NCBI GenBank assembly: GCA_949752745.1
Contig: OX457025.1
Span: 48,411,601-48,475,600 of the forward strand
Length of the DNA stretch: 64,000 nt
Reading direction: 5' to 3'
Source of the DNA: Protula sp. h YS-2021
Taxonomy: Eukaryota > Annelida > Polychaeta > Sabellida > Serpulidae
Numbering within the stretch: position 1 is the stretch's first letter; each line of letters starts with the position of its first letter. Shown one piece after another: positions 38,487 to 43,751 of this stretch. Below the pieces are notes generated by a model. That model was not told the origin of the DNA, did not search any database, and was given only the letters and a program-made list of their open reading frames with translations. The position numbers and the translations under genes were made by a program.

Positions 38487-38558
<72 letters not shown>

Positions 38559-39601
38559 CGAAATAAGTCAACTTCCGGTTTTTGACCTTGACCGTAACTC
38601 AGAAGGTCAAGGTCACCGAGGACCTCTTATGTAACGTTGTCTAGGCCCAAAGGGTCGAATATGAGTTCAAAATCGCTCTATCGCTAACCGTTTTCGAGAT
38701 AAGTCGGTCTATTGTTAACGGTGCACGAGGTCACGTGACTTTTAACCTTAATATTCAAGGTCAAGATTCAGGACCGAAGGGTACCTCTTACTGAGTACGA
38801 TTTATATGATGAAACTGGGATTTGAGCACTTTTTATTTCCACTTTTCGCGATTAATAGGCATTATGAACAATATTTTAACCTCACTTCGACCTTAACCTT
38901 TGAGGTCAAGGTAAAAAATATTTGCAGTTTCACCGAGATCTGATGATTGTCTATAATTTTGCCAAATATAAAGCTCCATTGACTCAAACTCTAGGTTTTC
39001 TGGAAACTGTTTTGTGGAAAAAATATAACCTGGACCTCAATTTGACCTTGATCGTTGAGGTCAACAATGTTTCTGGATTCATCGAGACCTCGTCACCGTC
39101 TAAACGTGCGCTAAATTTCATCTTCCTTTGTTAAATGCTGTAGGAGGGGTTTTCTGGAAATAAAATCCAAACGGAAAAAAGGAAAAACGGGCAGAAACTT
39201 CCAGAAAAACTACAAACTTAATACCTGCCGTAGTTGCAAATTAAGACAGTTGCAAATGGGAAATATCAATGTAGAGTATCTTCAGAGAGACAGTCCGGAG
39301 AATATCGAAAAATTAATGTGAAATCTGGAAAAAATATCTTGAAATTGCAAGAAAAGCTTAATTTACACAAATATATTTTACCTTCTGTAATGTTTGATTT
39401 TGAACATTAAAATGTTTGCGCGCAGTCCCTGGATAAGTACACACCTGCCAAAAGAACAAGAGCGATGTAGACGCCAAGGTATATCCAGAAGAACTCGTCC
39501 TGGGGCGTGTATTTGCTTTCAGAACTGTACTCTGTGCCATTGCACTCTACCGTGCCCTCCGATACCAGCACGCACGTCATGCTCTCCTCGCTCCCCGCCA
39601 T
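14185..39601 (-). CDS. DUF21 + CBS-pair membrane protein (CNNM/CorC/Mam3 family), complete nine-exon gene
   Basis: Nine minus-strand exons join at GT-AG sites with consistent phases into a 1359-nt reading frame for 452 residues. Order: a short extracytoplasmic N-terminus with an N-glycosylation sequon at Asn21; a DUF21 domain at about residues 38-185 with four hydrophobic segments and the motifs [11 protein letters not shown] (56-66), [10 protein letters not shown] (103-112) and FGEVFPQ (137-143); a CBS pair at about 220-405 with HSRIPVYEG and [15 protein letters not shown]; then a polar tail. This matches the CNNM/CorC family of divalent-cation (mainly Mg2+) transport proteins. The size and the absence of a cNMP-binding-like domain fit the plant CBSDUF and yeast Mam3 branch better than vertebrate CNNM1-4. 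The tail ends in DTAPLL (443-448), a [DE]xxxL[LI] sorting motif, which suggests an endolysosomal membrane. Introns reach 12.9 kb and are filled with transposons. Alternative first or last exons cannot be excluded. Confidence 0.9.
14480..14620 (-). CDS. DUF21/CBS gene exon 8
   Basis: The acceptor AAAACTTTCTAG and a donor CCACAG|GTATTGG bound 141 nt in phase 0 (residues 374-420). It encodes [19 protein letters not shown] and [14 protein letters not shown], the end of the second CBS repeat and the acidic stretch that is the most conserved signature of the family. Reading on past the donor gives about 40 non-conserved residues before a stop, so splicing to exon 9 is preferred. Confidence 0.9.
15118..15215. 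repeat. ~24-bp tandem repeat in intron 7
   Basis: Four to five copies of CCCTGAGTGGCTGATATCAC with variants, lying upstream (in gene orientation downstream) of exon 7. The word contains the palindrome GATATC, as does the block at 5148-5775. Confidence 0.8.
15394..15506 (-). CDS. DUF21/CBS gene exon 7
   Basis: 113 nt between the acceptor GTCATTTCAG and a donor TCGGAC|GTAAGC take the frame from phase 1 to phase 0 (residues 336-373). The start SHLCLMTRP continues the FQKGK of exon 6, as in the family motif where FQKG is followed by SH and a hydrophobic strand. The remainder ([15 protein letters not shown] and on) is a low-complexity loop of the kind inserted in the CBS pair of these proteins. 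It is too short to appear as a long open frame. Confidence 0.85.
16010..16467. mobile_element. Foldback (word-TIR) element, GACTGCCCCCC type
   Basis: The left arm 16013-16090 (CCCGGTCATCTGCCCCCC, then CGACTGCCCCCC, then TTTTTTGCAACCCGGTTGAC) is repeated in inverse orientation at 16370-16463. Flanking 9-mers are GCCTTAGCC (16001-16009) and GCCTGAGCC (16468-16476), a likely target duplication with one change. The short interior has no coding capacity. Length 458 bp. Its architecture matches the MULE-linked elements elsewhere in the window, and it sits in intron 6 of the DUF21/CBS gene. Confidence 0.75.
16911..17127 (-). CDS. DUF21/CBS gene exon 6
   Basis: 217 nt from the acceptor CTTGACATTACAG to a donor AAAT|GTAAGT, phase 0 to 1 (residues 264-335). 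It encodes [35 protein letters not shown] and LLNEFQKGK, the end of CBS1 and the linker into CBS2. This is one of the clearest family signatures in the gene. Confidence 0.93.
17390..18356 (+). pseudogene. LINE 3' fragment with (TTGA)n tail
   Basis: A plus-strand frame (to 17873) reads [20 protein letters not shown], then [10 protein letters not shown] and [12 protein letters not shown]. This is the C-terminal part of a non-LTR reverse transcriptase after the catalytic core. It is 5'-truncated. About 480 bp of AT-rich 3' untranslated sequence follows and ends in TTGATTGATTGATTGAT at about 18339-18355, the usual simple tail. It sits in the 12.9-kb intron 5 in antisense orientation to the gene. 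Confidence 0.8.
18357..19020. other. No gene seen (intron 5)
   Basis: AT-rich sequence without supported exon. Minus-strand frames at 18482-18736 and 18772-19008 have no recognisable domain. Confidence 0.35.
19021..19512. mobile_element. TTAA-flanked MITE with 21-bp inverted ends
   Basis: TTAAAGGGAAATGCGGGTAT(C) at 19021-19041 is matched exactly in inverse orientation at 19492-19512. Both ends start with TTAA, the target of piggyBac-type transposases, and the 492-bp interior has no transposase. Next to the right end lies TCGCTAGATGGCGCAG, which resembles a CTCF-type core. Assignment to piggyBac is by target site only. Confidence 0.75.
19790..21945. repeat. 51-bp minisatellite, about 42 copies
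   Basis: The unit is GCGCATGTTTATTTAACTTG + CGTTGATGCGCGGTTCGCAT + TTCGGACCAGT, 51 bp, with substitutions and a few indels. Because 51 is a multiple of three, long open frames appear on both strands (for example 21155-21697 minus and 21172-21672 plus) with a 17-residue period. These are repeat-generated and not supported as genes. It lies in intron 5 and directly abuts the ~140-bp tandem array that follows. Confidence 0.93.
21946..23357. repeat. Pearl/Helentron-like module: ~140-bp core x9, (CTAA)n, terminal hairpin
   Basis: About nine cores share GCACAAGCCGTATGCACGAC, AAAAATAAATGACATCG and TGTAGGAGGAGATGCATTTT, at about 22003, 22126, 22284, 22422, 22585, 22711, 22851, 22998 and 23146. They are followed by a CTAA microsatellite (23253-23300), the phrase GGACGCCACCCGCAAACCG and a hairpin CCCAGCTTACG/CGTAAGCTGGG (stems 23331-23341 and 23347-23357, 5-nt loop) that runs into CTAAAA. 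Tandem core, tetranucleotide microsatellite, short unique tract and hairpin is the layout of bivalve pearl elements, later viewed as non-autonomous Helitron/Helentron relatives. The 51-bp array may belong to the same element. Confidence 0.65.
22459..22506. repeat. Poly(A) tract inside the tandem array
   Basis: About 45 consecutive A residues interrupt one core unit. The poly-Lys frames across it are artefacts. Confidence 0.95.
23388..25512 (+). mobile_element. Foldback MULE with 9-bp target duplication, transposase-bearing
   Basis: TGGTGTAAC flanks the element on both sides (23379-23387 and 25513-25521). The left end begins GGGAACAGGACGATTCC and the right end reads GAGTCTAGGGCAATTC in inverse orientation. 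Each arm continues with variable words such as GAACAATCCTCCCC and AGGACTATCCCC. A degraded MULE transposase lies inside on the plus strand. Nine-base target duplications and a MULE-domain transposase together place it in the Mutator superfamily; inverted ends made of short tandem words recall FB/Phantom-type foldback members. It is inserted in intron 5 of the DUF21/CBS gene directly after a pearl-like module. Confidence 0.85.
24330..25250 (+). pseudogene. MULE-type transposase remnant
   Basis: Plus-strand frames read [18 protein letters not shown], then [74 protein letters not shown] and [14 protein letters not shown], and after a shift [20 protein letters not shown]. This is the order of the MULE transposase domain: DG/TF region with the first catalytic Asp, ALLPNKT, the second Asp in MVDF, and NNxEGxH. 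The Asp of FLDGTF-type sites is replaced (FLGGTF), and there are at least two frameshifts plus a stop near 24890, so it is inactive. The 176-residue minus-strand frame over the same bases is a shadow. Confidence 0.8.
25522..25789. other. No gene seen
   Basis: A short spacer between the MULE and a LINE, with no supported feature. Confidence 0.3.
25790..27405 (+). pseudogene. L2/CR1-type LINE reverse transcriptase, frameshifted
   Basis: The frame at 25799-25999 carries the basic linker between endonuclease and RT ([15 protein letters not shown]). The frame at 25975-26778 continues with RT blocks, including [31 protein letters not shown] and the first catalytic motif [13 protein letters not shown]. 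After a break come [11 protein letters not shown] and the catalytic box [15 protein letters not shown] (about 26898-26942). Degraded C-terminal wording ([10 protein letters not shown]) follows near 27320-27350. It is 5'-truncated and broken. It lies in intron 5, antisense to the gene. Confidence 0.85.
27472..28502 (-). mobile_element. Second MULE foldback element, AATGGTAACGGA type
   Basis: The left arm (GGAAAACATGGTAACGGAAA and on to AAGTGCTAAAACGGAAAATA, to about 27565) is matched inversely at 28378-28495, with words such as GGAAAAAATGGTAAGCG. Between the arms lies a MULE transposase fragment on the minus strand. Termini resemble the TGTAGGA ends of the other elements. No target duplication was found, so the outer bases may be eroded. 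Length about 1.03 kb, internally deleted. Confidence 0.7.
27756..28043 (-). pseudogene. MULE transposase C-terminal fragment
   Basis: The 95-residue frame contains [18 protein letters not shown] and [19 protein letters not shown]. The TNNLCEAWN box corresponds to the NNxxExWH motif in the C-terminal part of the MULE catalytic domain, and [13 protein letters not shown] follows it as expected. The upstream catalytic portion is missing. The gene lies inside the word-type inverted repeats of 27472-28502, giving a second physical link between such repeats and MULE transposases. Confidence 0.7.
28503..29010. other. No gene seen (intron 5)
   Basis: AT-rich sequence. The phrase GTGAATTGAGAGCATGAATTAAATTTAAAAAGTTC at about 28574 returns, changed, near 28735, so a short duplication is present. 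No exon is supported. Confidence 0.35.
29030..29319. repeat. Pearl-like module, copy with CCTATAG hairpin
   Basis: A core resembling that of the next entry (CGCCATTTTGACAATTTTTG, TACGACGTTGCACAACTTCA) is followed by GGACAGACGGACAG and a hairpin CCTATAG/CTATAGG (29296-29302 and 29313-29319) around a C-tract. Same order of parts as at 21946-23357. Confidence 0.55.
29390..29895. repeat. Pearl-like module: ~190-bp core repeats, GGAC microsatellite, hairpin
   Basis: Two to three cores share TACCTATTTTCAAAATACTG, CACACCTTCAATATACGTAT and GGTTACGGCCTGGACAAAA. They end in ACGGACGGACGGACAGACG and a hairpin ATCCCTC/GAGGGAT (29873-29879, 29888-29894) followed by AAC. The repeated presence of this layout supports one transposon class. 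Confidence 0.65.
30047..30154 (-). CDS. DUF21/CBS gene exon 5
   Basis: 108 nt, phase 0 at both ends, between an acceptor TTTTTTTGTGAAG and a donor AAACAG|GTGACT (residues 228-263). It encodes [20 protein letters not shown] and [15 protein letters not shown], the first strand and helix of CBS1; the family usually shows GALxLxxKxVxDxMTP here. It is followed by the 12.9-kb intron 5. It does not stand out as a long open frame. Confidence 0.9.
30413..30617 (-). CDS. DUF21/CBS gene exon 4
   Basis: 205 nt from the acceptor TTTACTTTTTCAG to a donor ATCAAG|GTACTC, phase 2 to 0 (residues 159-227). It encodes the last DUF21 helix ([20 protein letters not shown]) followed by [20 protein letters not shown], the amphipathic connector seen in CNNM/CorC proteins, and a charged segment [20 protein letters not shown] leading into CBS1. 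Confidence 0.95.
31465..31735. repeat. ~54-bp tandem repeat in intron 3
   Basis: About four copies of GCAGATTTTACCTTACGT and TTTTATCCGGGTCTGGAA with drift. The 77-residue open frame across it is not supported. Confidence 0.6.
32019..32078 (-). CDS. DUF21/CBS gene exon 3 (60-nt microexon)
   Basis: 60 nt between the acceptor GTTTGTCGTCAG and a donor GTTCC|GTAAGT, phase 2 to 2. It encodes residues 139-158, [19 protein letters not shown] after the Glu codon is completed. With FG of exon 2 it rebuilds the invariant GExxPQ motif of DUF21 proteins, which is why this short exon is secure despite its size. Confidence 0.93.
32170..32580. repeat. Diverged GACCTGTG-type repeat in intron 2/3 region
   Basis: Phrases such as AAGATCACGTGACCTGTGTA and GTCATAGACCATGTGACCTG recur at roughly 65-70-bp intervals, mixed with TTGACCTTAACC-like words. 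It resembles the degenerate array at 11930-12870. It lies in intron 2. Confidence 0.4.
32805..33063 (-). CDS. DUF21/CBS gene exon 2
   Basis: 259 nt from the acceptor GTTATGCTTTGCAG to a donor GGAGA|GTAAGT, phase 1 to 2 (residues 53-138). It encodes most of DUF21: [13 protein letters not shown], the charged loop [20 protein letters not shown], the helix [20 protein letters not shown] and the helix [15 protein letters not shown]. The Ser, Asn and Glu motifs known to line the ion site in CorC/CNNM structures are all present in this exon and the next. Confidence 0.95.
33305..34788. mobile_element. TIR element with TTTCACGAAATAACCTAA words
   Basis: TGTTACAGTCAATGTTGGAA and about 120 bp beyond it are matched inversely at the right end with over 90% identity, including GCCATTTCACGAAATGGCAA and repeated ACGAAATAACCTAA words. 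The element is flanked by TATATATA on both sides, so a target duplication cannot be read. The 1.48-kb interior has no coding domain. The low divergence of its arms makes it one of the youngest insertions here. It lies in intron 1. Confidence 0.8.
34800..35079. other. No gene seen (intron 1)
   Basis: Unique-looking spacer without supported features. Confidence 0.3.
35080..35561. repeat. Pearl-like module: ~229-bp core x2, GACC microsatellite, hairpin
   Basis: AAGAGCTGAAATTTTCTAAG + TCCAGCTG occurs at about 35098 and 35327, with further shared text (CATACCAAGTTTCATGAAAA). A run GACAGACCGACAGACCGACC and the hairpin TATTCCCACAGGT/ACCTGTAGGGAATA (35532-35544, 35548-35561) follow, ending in AAC. 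Same architecture as at 21946-23357 and 29390-29895. Confidence 0.65.
35905..37011. mobile_element. hAT-like non-autonomous element
   Basis: The left end AGGGGTGTGACGGTACG with GGTTCGGTTCGATTCGG is matched inversely at 36950-37011 (GAACCGAACACCCC). Flanking 8-mers TAGCCAGT and GAACCAGT agree at six of eight positions, consistent with an old 8-bp hAT target duplication. No transposase is visible. A CTGT microsatellite at 36288-36315 lies inside, beside a TCCCGCTACGGTTCGG tract, and may be a nested pearl-like piece. Confidence 0.6.
37220..37610. mobile_element. Foldback element, TGACCACCTGCTA type, with 9-bp target duplication
   Basis: CAAAGTATC is present immediately on both sides (37211-37219, 37611-37619). 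The left arm (GGGGTTCATACGAACTGATC, then AAGTGACCACCTGCTATGGT) and right arm (inverse GGGTGTAGGACAACTGACC, then GCTGCTATGGTGACCACC) are built from the word TGACCACCTGCTA. The 391-bp element has no coding capacity. It lies in intron 1. Confidence 0.85.
37740..38800. repeat. ~140-bp tandem array with GGTCAAGGTCA and AACTTCCGGT
   Basis: About seven to eight units share CCCAAAGGGTCGAAAATGAG, CTCTATCTCTAACCGTTTTC, GAGATA-GTCAACTTCCGGTT, TTTGACCTTGACCGTGACC and GAGAAGGTCAAGGTCA. The core is common to the arrays at 43996-45205 and 52846-56713. A TC microsatellite interrupts one unit. Confidence 0.85.
38480..38553. repeat. (TC)n microsatellite
   Basis: Almost uninterrupted CT dinucleotides that have replaced the ATCTCTAACCG phrase of one array unit, probably by slippage from its native CTCTATCTC. 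Confidence 0.95.
38880..39170. repeat. GACCTTGACC dispersed repeat, copy 2
   Basis: It shares with 2640-2870 the order GACCTCAATTTGACCTTGA, ATTCATCGAGACCTCGTCAC, CTAAATTTCATCTTCCT and GGAGGGGTTTTCTGGAAA. It lies in intron 1 between the tandem array and exon 1. Confidence 0.5.
39445..39601 (-). CDS. DUF21/CBS gene exon 1 (start codon)
   Basis: ATG at 39601 opens a 157-nt exon ending at the donor CTTTTGGCAG|GTGTGT, phase 1 (residues 1-52). It encodes a short polar N-terminus with sequon NGT at 21 and the start of the first helix, [17 protein letters not shown] after joining. The N-terminal segment is acidic and lacks a cleavable signal. No upstream in-frame ATG was evident close by, so this start is preferred; an untranslated first exon may exist further upstream. 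Confidence 0.85.
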
Positions 39602-40370
39602 GGCCCGCTCTTCTCTCGATTTTTTTTTAATAACTCTTATCCCCTCGACATGCGTGTAATCGCAACATGGAGTACTGCTGCACAGCTTTCCTTACTCCTC
39701 GGTTTTACCATACATACACAATAACAAGTATACTTTGAATACCCTATGAATATGACACGACGGTTTAGCTTGTTACAAGCAAAACGTCCTTTTTCTGTCA
39801 ACAAATATATACTTCACAGTGCATATTTGCCGGTTTCAGAATGCACTACTGAGATGTTGTAAGTATCTTAAGTACAGGCGTACACTTATTCACAGTGCGC
39901 GATCGAAGTCATCTACGAGTACACAATTGATTCAACTGAAAAAGAACGTCAAAGGACATCTGTTCCAGTCAGGCATGATGTGTGTACCATAAGAAAATGG
40001 CTAATGTAACAAGTGTTTATACTTGACAAACATGGCTATTTCGGAGGAGAATCTACTTCCTTTGTTAGTGACAATTCACATGGTCAGGAAGCTTTTTAGA
40101 GACATTAGAGACCTTTTGCAAGAATAAACATTTCTCATTTTATGTCCCATTTACTTCCTACCTGTACGTGTGTGCCTTGTGCAAAATGAAACGTTTCTTG
40201 AAAAGTTTTAACTTGGCAAACACGATTCAGAAGTAAATTATTAGTAGTACATTGGTTAACTAATCGTGTTCCTGAATCCCCTTTGACCATGCTAAATGTT
40301 TTATTCACACTTGACTGAGAAAATTTAGCTGTAAATCCCTCATGAATTTTGCATGCACTTTCTTTCGTCT
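39602..40370. promoter_or_regulatory. Presumed 5' flank/promoter region of the DUF21/CBS gene
   Basis: No TATA box at a convincing distance or CpG-rich core could be assigned. The region between the start codon and the TAGA microsatellite holds no repeats that I recognise, which makes it the likeliest place for the promoter. This is positional inference only. Confidence 0.3.
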
Positions 40371-40522
<152 letters not shown>

Positions 40523-41307
40523 GGGGTGTAGGAAAAAATGGCACCGGTAAAAATGGCACCGGAAAAATGGTACCGGAAAAAATGACACTGGAAAAAATGG
40601 CACCGGAAAAATGCCCCTTTTGAACATACGGAAAAAATGGCACTTTTATTTTCCATCACATGTATATTAAACCCTGAATAAAAAAATACAATTTCAGTTA
40701 AAAAAAGAATCATTTCATATATCAGTGACCAATTTTTTTAAGTTATACAAACAACTCGATACACATTCACGTTAGCACGTGATGAATTTTTACGTAACGT
40801 TTTACCCATAGAAATTTTTACGTAATGTTTTATCTATGGAAATGTGTAATAGTATTACTACTGGGGTTCCTTTATGGTTCTTTCGACTTAACCTGAGCGT
40901 TTCCCGGACGTATCCGCAGGGTTCCTTTCCCCTTAACTCTGGACATTTCTTTGTGTTATAAAATATTCCGTGGATATAGTAATAACTGATTAATAAATGA
41001 AGATTGAGTGAAAACTTAAATTATATAAATCATACGCAGTATACTTGAAGAGAACACTTTTATTTAAGCTATGGACCTTGTAATAAATAAATGATAAATG
41101 AAAATTTAGTGAAATTTAATTTACAATGTTATGTAAAATATGTAATAGGCAAGACTTTTCTATTTCTAAAGTATGAAGTGATGTAAATAAAATATTAGAA
41201 AATGTCAGAAACAAAGGTGCCATTTTTTCCGTTATTTCAAAAGTGCCATTTTTTCCGGTGCCATTTTTCCGGTGCCATTTTTTCCAGTGCCATTTTTTCC
41301 GGACCCC
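40523..41307. mobile_element. Foldback element, AATGGCACCGGA type, inserted in (GATA)n
   Basis: The left arm GGGGTGTAGGAAAAAATGGC followed by five more ATGGCACCGGAAAA words is matched inversely at 41213-41307, ending CCAGTGCCATTTTTTCCGGACCCC. GATA repeats continue on both sides; the flanking 9-mers GACAGATAG and CATAGATAG agree at seven of nine positions. The 785-bp element is non-coding. Confidence 0.8.
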
Positions 41308-41571
41308 ATAGATAGATAGATACATATCTAGATAGTTGAATTGCTTTCGAAAAATAGAATGACAAACATACATGCATATTTCTACATAGAAACAAAACTA
41401 CGATATATTTCTGCATGGATACAAGACTATAGTACACAGATTGTATAGAAAGTTTCCTAGACTTTCGTCCTCTTTAACGACTGTTCTTTTTATATGTGTT
41501 ATTTTAACAGATAATCAGAATGTACGTCTCTTTTTATTCTTTTTTCTACGAAAAAGCACCTAAATAGAGAA
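41308..41571. other. No gene seen
   Basis: The remainder of the GATA tract is followed by AT-rich DNA without supported features. Confidence 0.3.
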
Positions 41572-42888
41572 TTAAAATTGAAGATTAAAGAGGCAGTAAG
41601 GAATGAACGAGTTCTTATAACGATTTGTATTCACTTTTGGTACTGGCAGTTTCTCAATATTTCTCGTGTTACAGTTTTTTCTTGTAATGGGTAGCAGGTG
41701 GTGTATCTTGTCAGTATCATCTTGGATCTTCAGGAAAAATCTTCGACATATGTCTTTTCTTCTATCTTCGAGAGTTTGAATGTTTAGTTCCTTTAGGCTT
41801 TCAATGTATAGTTGATTGGGTGTTATTATTCTTACGGCTCGCTTTTGCATTGTATCGATGCTTTTACTTTGTTCATCAGTTAGACATGTGCTCCATGCTG
41901 GTATAGTGTATTCAAGTTGGGGTACATACAATTTGACCAACCGCAATTTGACCAACCACAATTTGACCAACAGAAATTTGACCAACTGCAATTTGACCAA
42001 CCGCTTAATGGAAAAACTGACATTTGACCAACTTTTAGTTTTAGATATACATAACCTTATAATTCTAGGGGTTCGAGGTTTCGTAAGAAAAATTTCAAAG
42101 AAGTGCTCATTTGCATCAAAGAGATGGTCCGCTAATCCCCTCTCTGTCAATGAGTGTCATAAGGGTGAGTTCCACTTGCCCCGTTTATCTCCGTAATCCG
42201 GCGTTGTACTAGTCGTTATACAAACAAACCCAGACCTGGTGGAAGCTTTAGTGTCATCTCAGGTACGTGTTTTATGTGAAGTTTTGAGAGGATATGAGAT
42301 TACTACCATCCCGATACATTTGGACAGTACTTTTACTTGCAGTGTTATAACTGTTTAAATGTTGCTTTTGTCGGAACATTTGTGATTGCTAATGTTTTAC
42401 TGATAAGTGCTAAGAAAAACAATAAATTATGAAGTTGGTCAAATATCCGGTTTTTTATTAAGAGGTTGGTCAAATTGCGGTTGGTCAAATTTCAGTTGGT
42501 CAAATTTCGGTTGGTCAAATTTCGGTTGGTCAAATGTCCTACACCCTTCAAGTTGAGGTCTCACAATTGACTTATACACATTGAACAAGTCTTTCTTGGA
42601 AGCCCCAGATCTTTTTAAGATGGTAAGATAATACAGTTTTGTTCGTGTTTTCTTTATCATGTCGGTAACATGTATGTCCCATTTCAAATTGTGTTGTATG
42701 GTCACGCCAACTAGTTTTGCCGTGTTAACTCTTTCTATCGGTTGTCCTTCTATTGTAATCGGCGGAATATTTTTTGCTTGTGTTTGAATTCCAAAGGCTA
42801 TGATCATCTCCTTTGTTTTATTTACATTTATCTTCATGTCGTTTTCTTTTGTCCATTGTACTATCCTATTGATTTCTTGATCAAACAC
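41572..42888 (-). pseudogene. LINE reverse transcriptase C-terminus split by a foldback insertion
   Basis: The upstream frame (42439-42888) reads QWTKENDMKINVNKTKEM, PIERVNTAKLVGVTIQHNLK and LFNVYKSIVRPQLE. The downstream frame (41572-42150) resumes at PQLEYTIPAWSTCLTDEQ, then IDTMQKRAVRIIT and the C-terminal IQTLEDRRKDICRRFF. These are the post-catalytic and thumb regions of a CR1/RTE-like LINE. A 627-bp foldback element plus a 9-bp duplication interrupts the Gln-Leu-Glu codons. The copy is otherwise open over both halves, so the LINE was fairly young when hit. The 5' part with the catalytic core is missing. Confidence 0.88.
41920..42546. mobile_element. Foldback element, ATTTGACCAACCG type, with 9-bp target duplication
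   Basis: TTCAAGTTG flanks it exactly (41911-41919 and 42547-42555). The left arm GGGTACATACAATTTGACC and the inverse right arm GGGTGTAGGACATTTGACC continue with about five copies each of the 15-bp word AATTTGACCAACCGC. The interior (about 42010-42460) is non-coding. Element plus duplication is 636 bp, a multiple of three. Confidence 0.93.
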
Positions 42889-42889
42889 A

Positions 42890-43750
42890 GTATCGATTCA
42901 TATTTAGGGCTTGCATAACTGGTTCGAATTATTTTATCTTATTTTTATTTATTGAAAATAAATGTGACTTTCTGCAAACACTGGTTGCCCAAAGATTTTG
43001 CTTCATTTCAGAAGTTTTCTCAGATGTAACATTTAAAAAGTATAACTTCTTGCAAAAGGTCTCTAATATGAAAGCTTTTCTACTTGGCAGAATTCGGAGT
43101 CATTTTTTCACTATCGATACTAATTAATCTATATCCTTATCGCAGATGATGCACTTAACAGTCGAAGTGTTCATTTTTTAACTGCTGGATCCCGAACCTG
43201 GGGTGATGGACTAGCAACCCTAACACCCCCCCCCTCCCTCAGTGAACCAACTTTGTTTACTTGTTGTTGAACCTAGGATTTATTTGATTAGAATTATGCC
43301 CCCCTCCACTTACCGAAAAACCGGCATCTATGGCTTTGGATCCGCACAAGGTACTTGACTTAAATCGGTTATTTATGTATGCACAAGTAATCTACCATAA
43401 AAGTCAGCTTCAGCCTTAAACGAATTTGTTCTCGCCACTTCATTGTGGGACTGGGCTCACTTTAAAGGATGTTTTTAATTAATTCATTTATTCGTAACGA
43501 TCATTGAATGTTTTGGTAAAGATATTGGAAATTACTGCAGTGCATGAGTCTTTCCCACCGGATATACACACCAAAGGCTATAACCCAGCTCTGCACTCCC
43601 CGTCACAGAAAACTGTTTGAAGAACGGAAAAAGAAATCTTCAATATTTGTTTAAATTTAAGTAAAGCAAGTATCAACATGAGCATCCTTTCCATTTAAAT
43701 GATTTTACCTGCGTTTTCCCCTCAAATTGAACGAATTCAATGAGAGTAGA
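42890..43750. other. No gene seen
   Basis: AT-rich DNA with a C-rich tract near 43215-43240. No exon or repeat unit is supported. Confidence 0.35.
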
Positions 43751-43751
43751 T

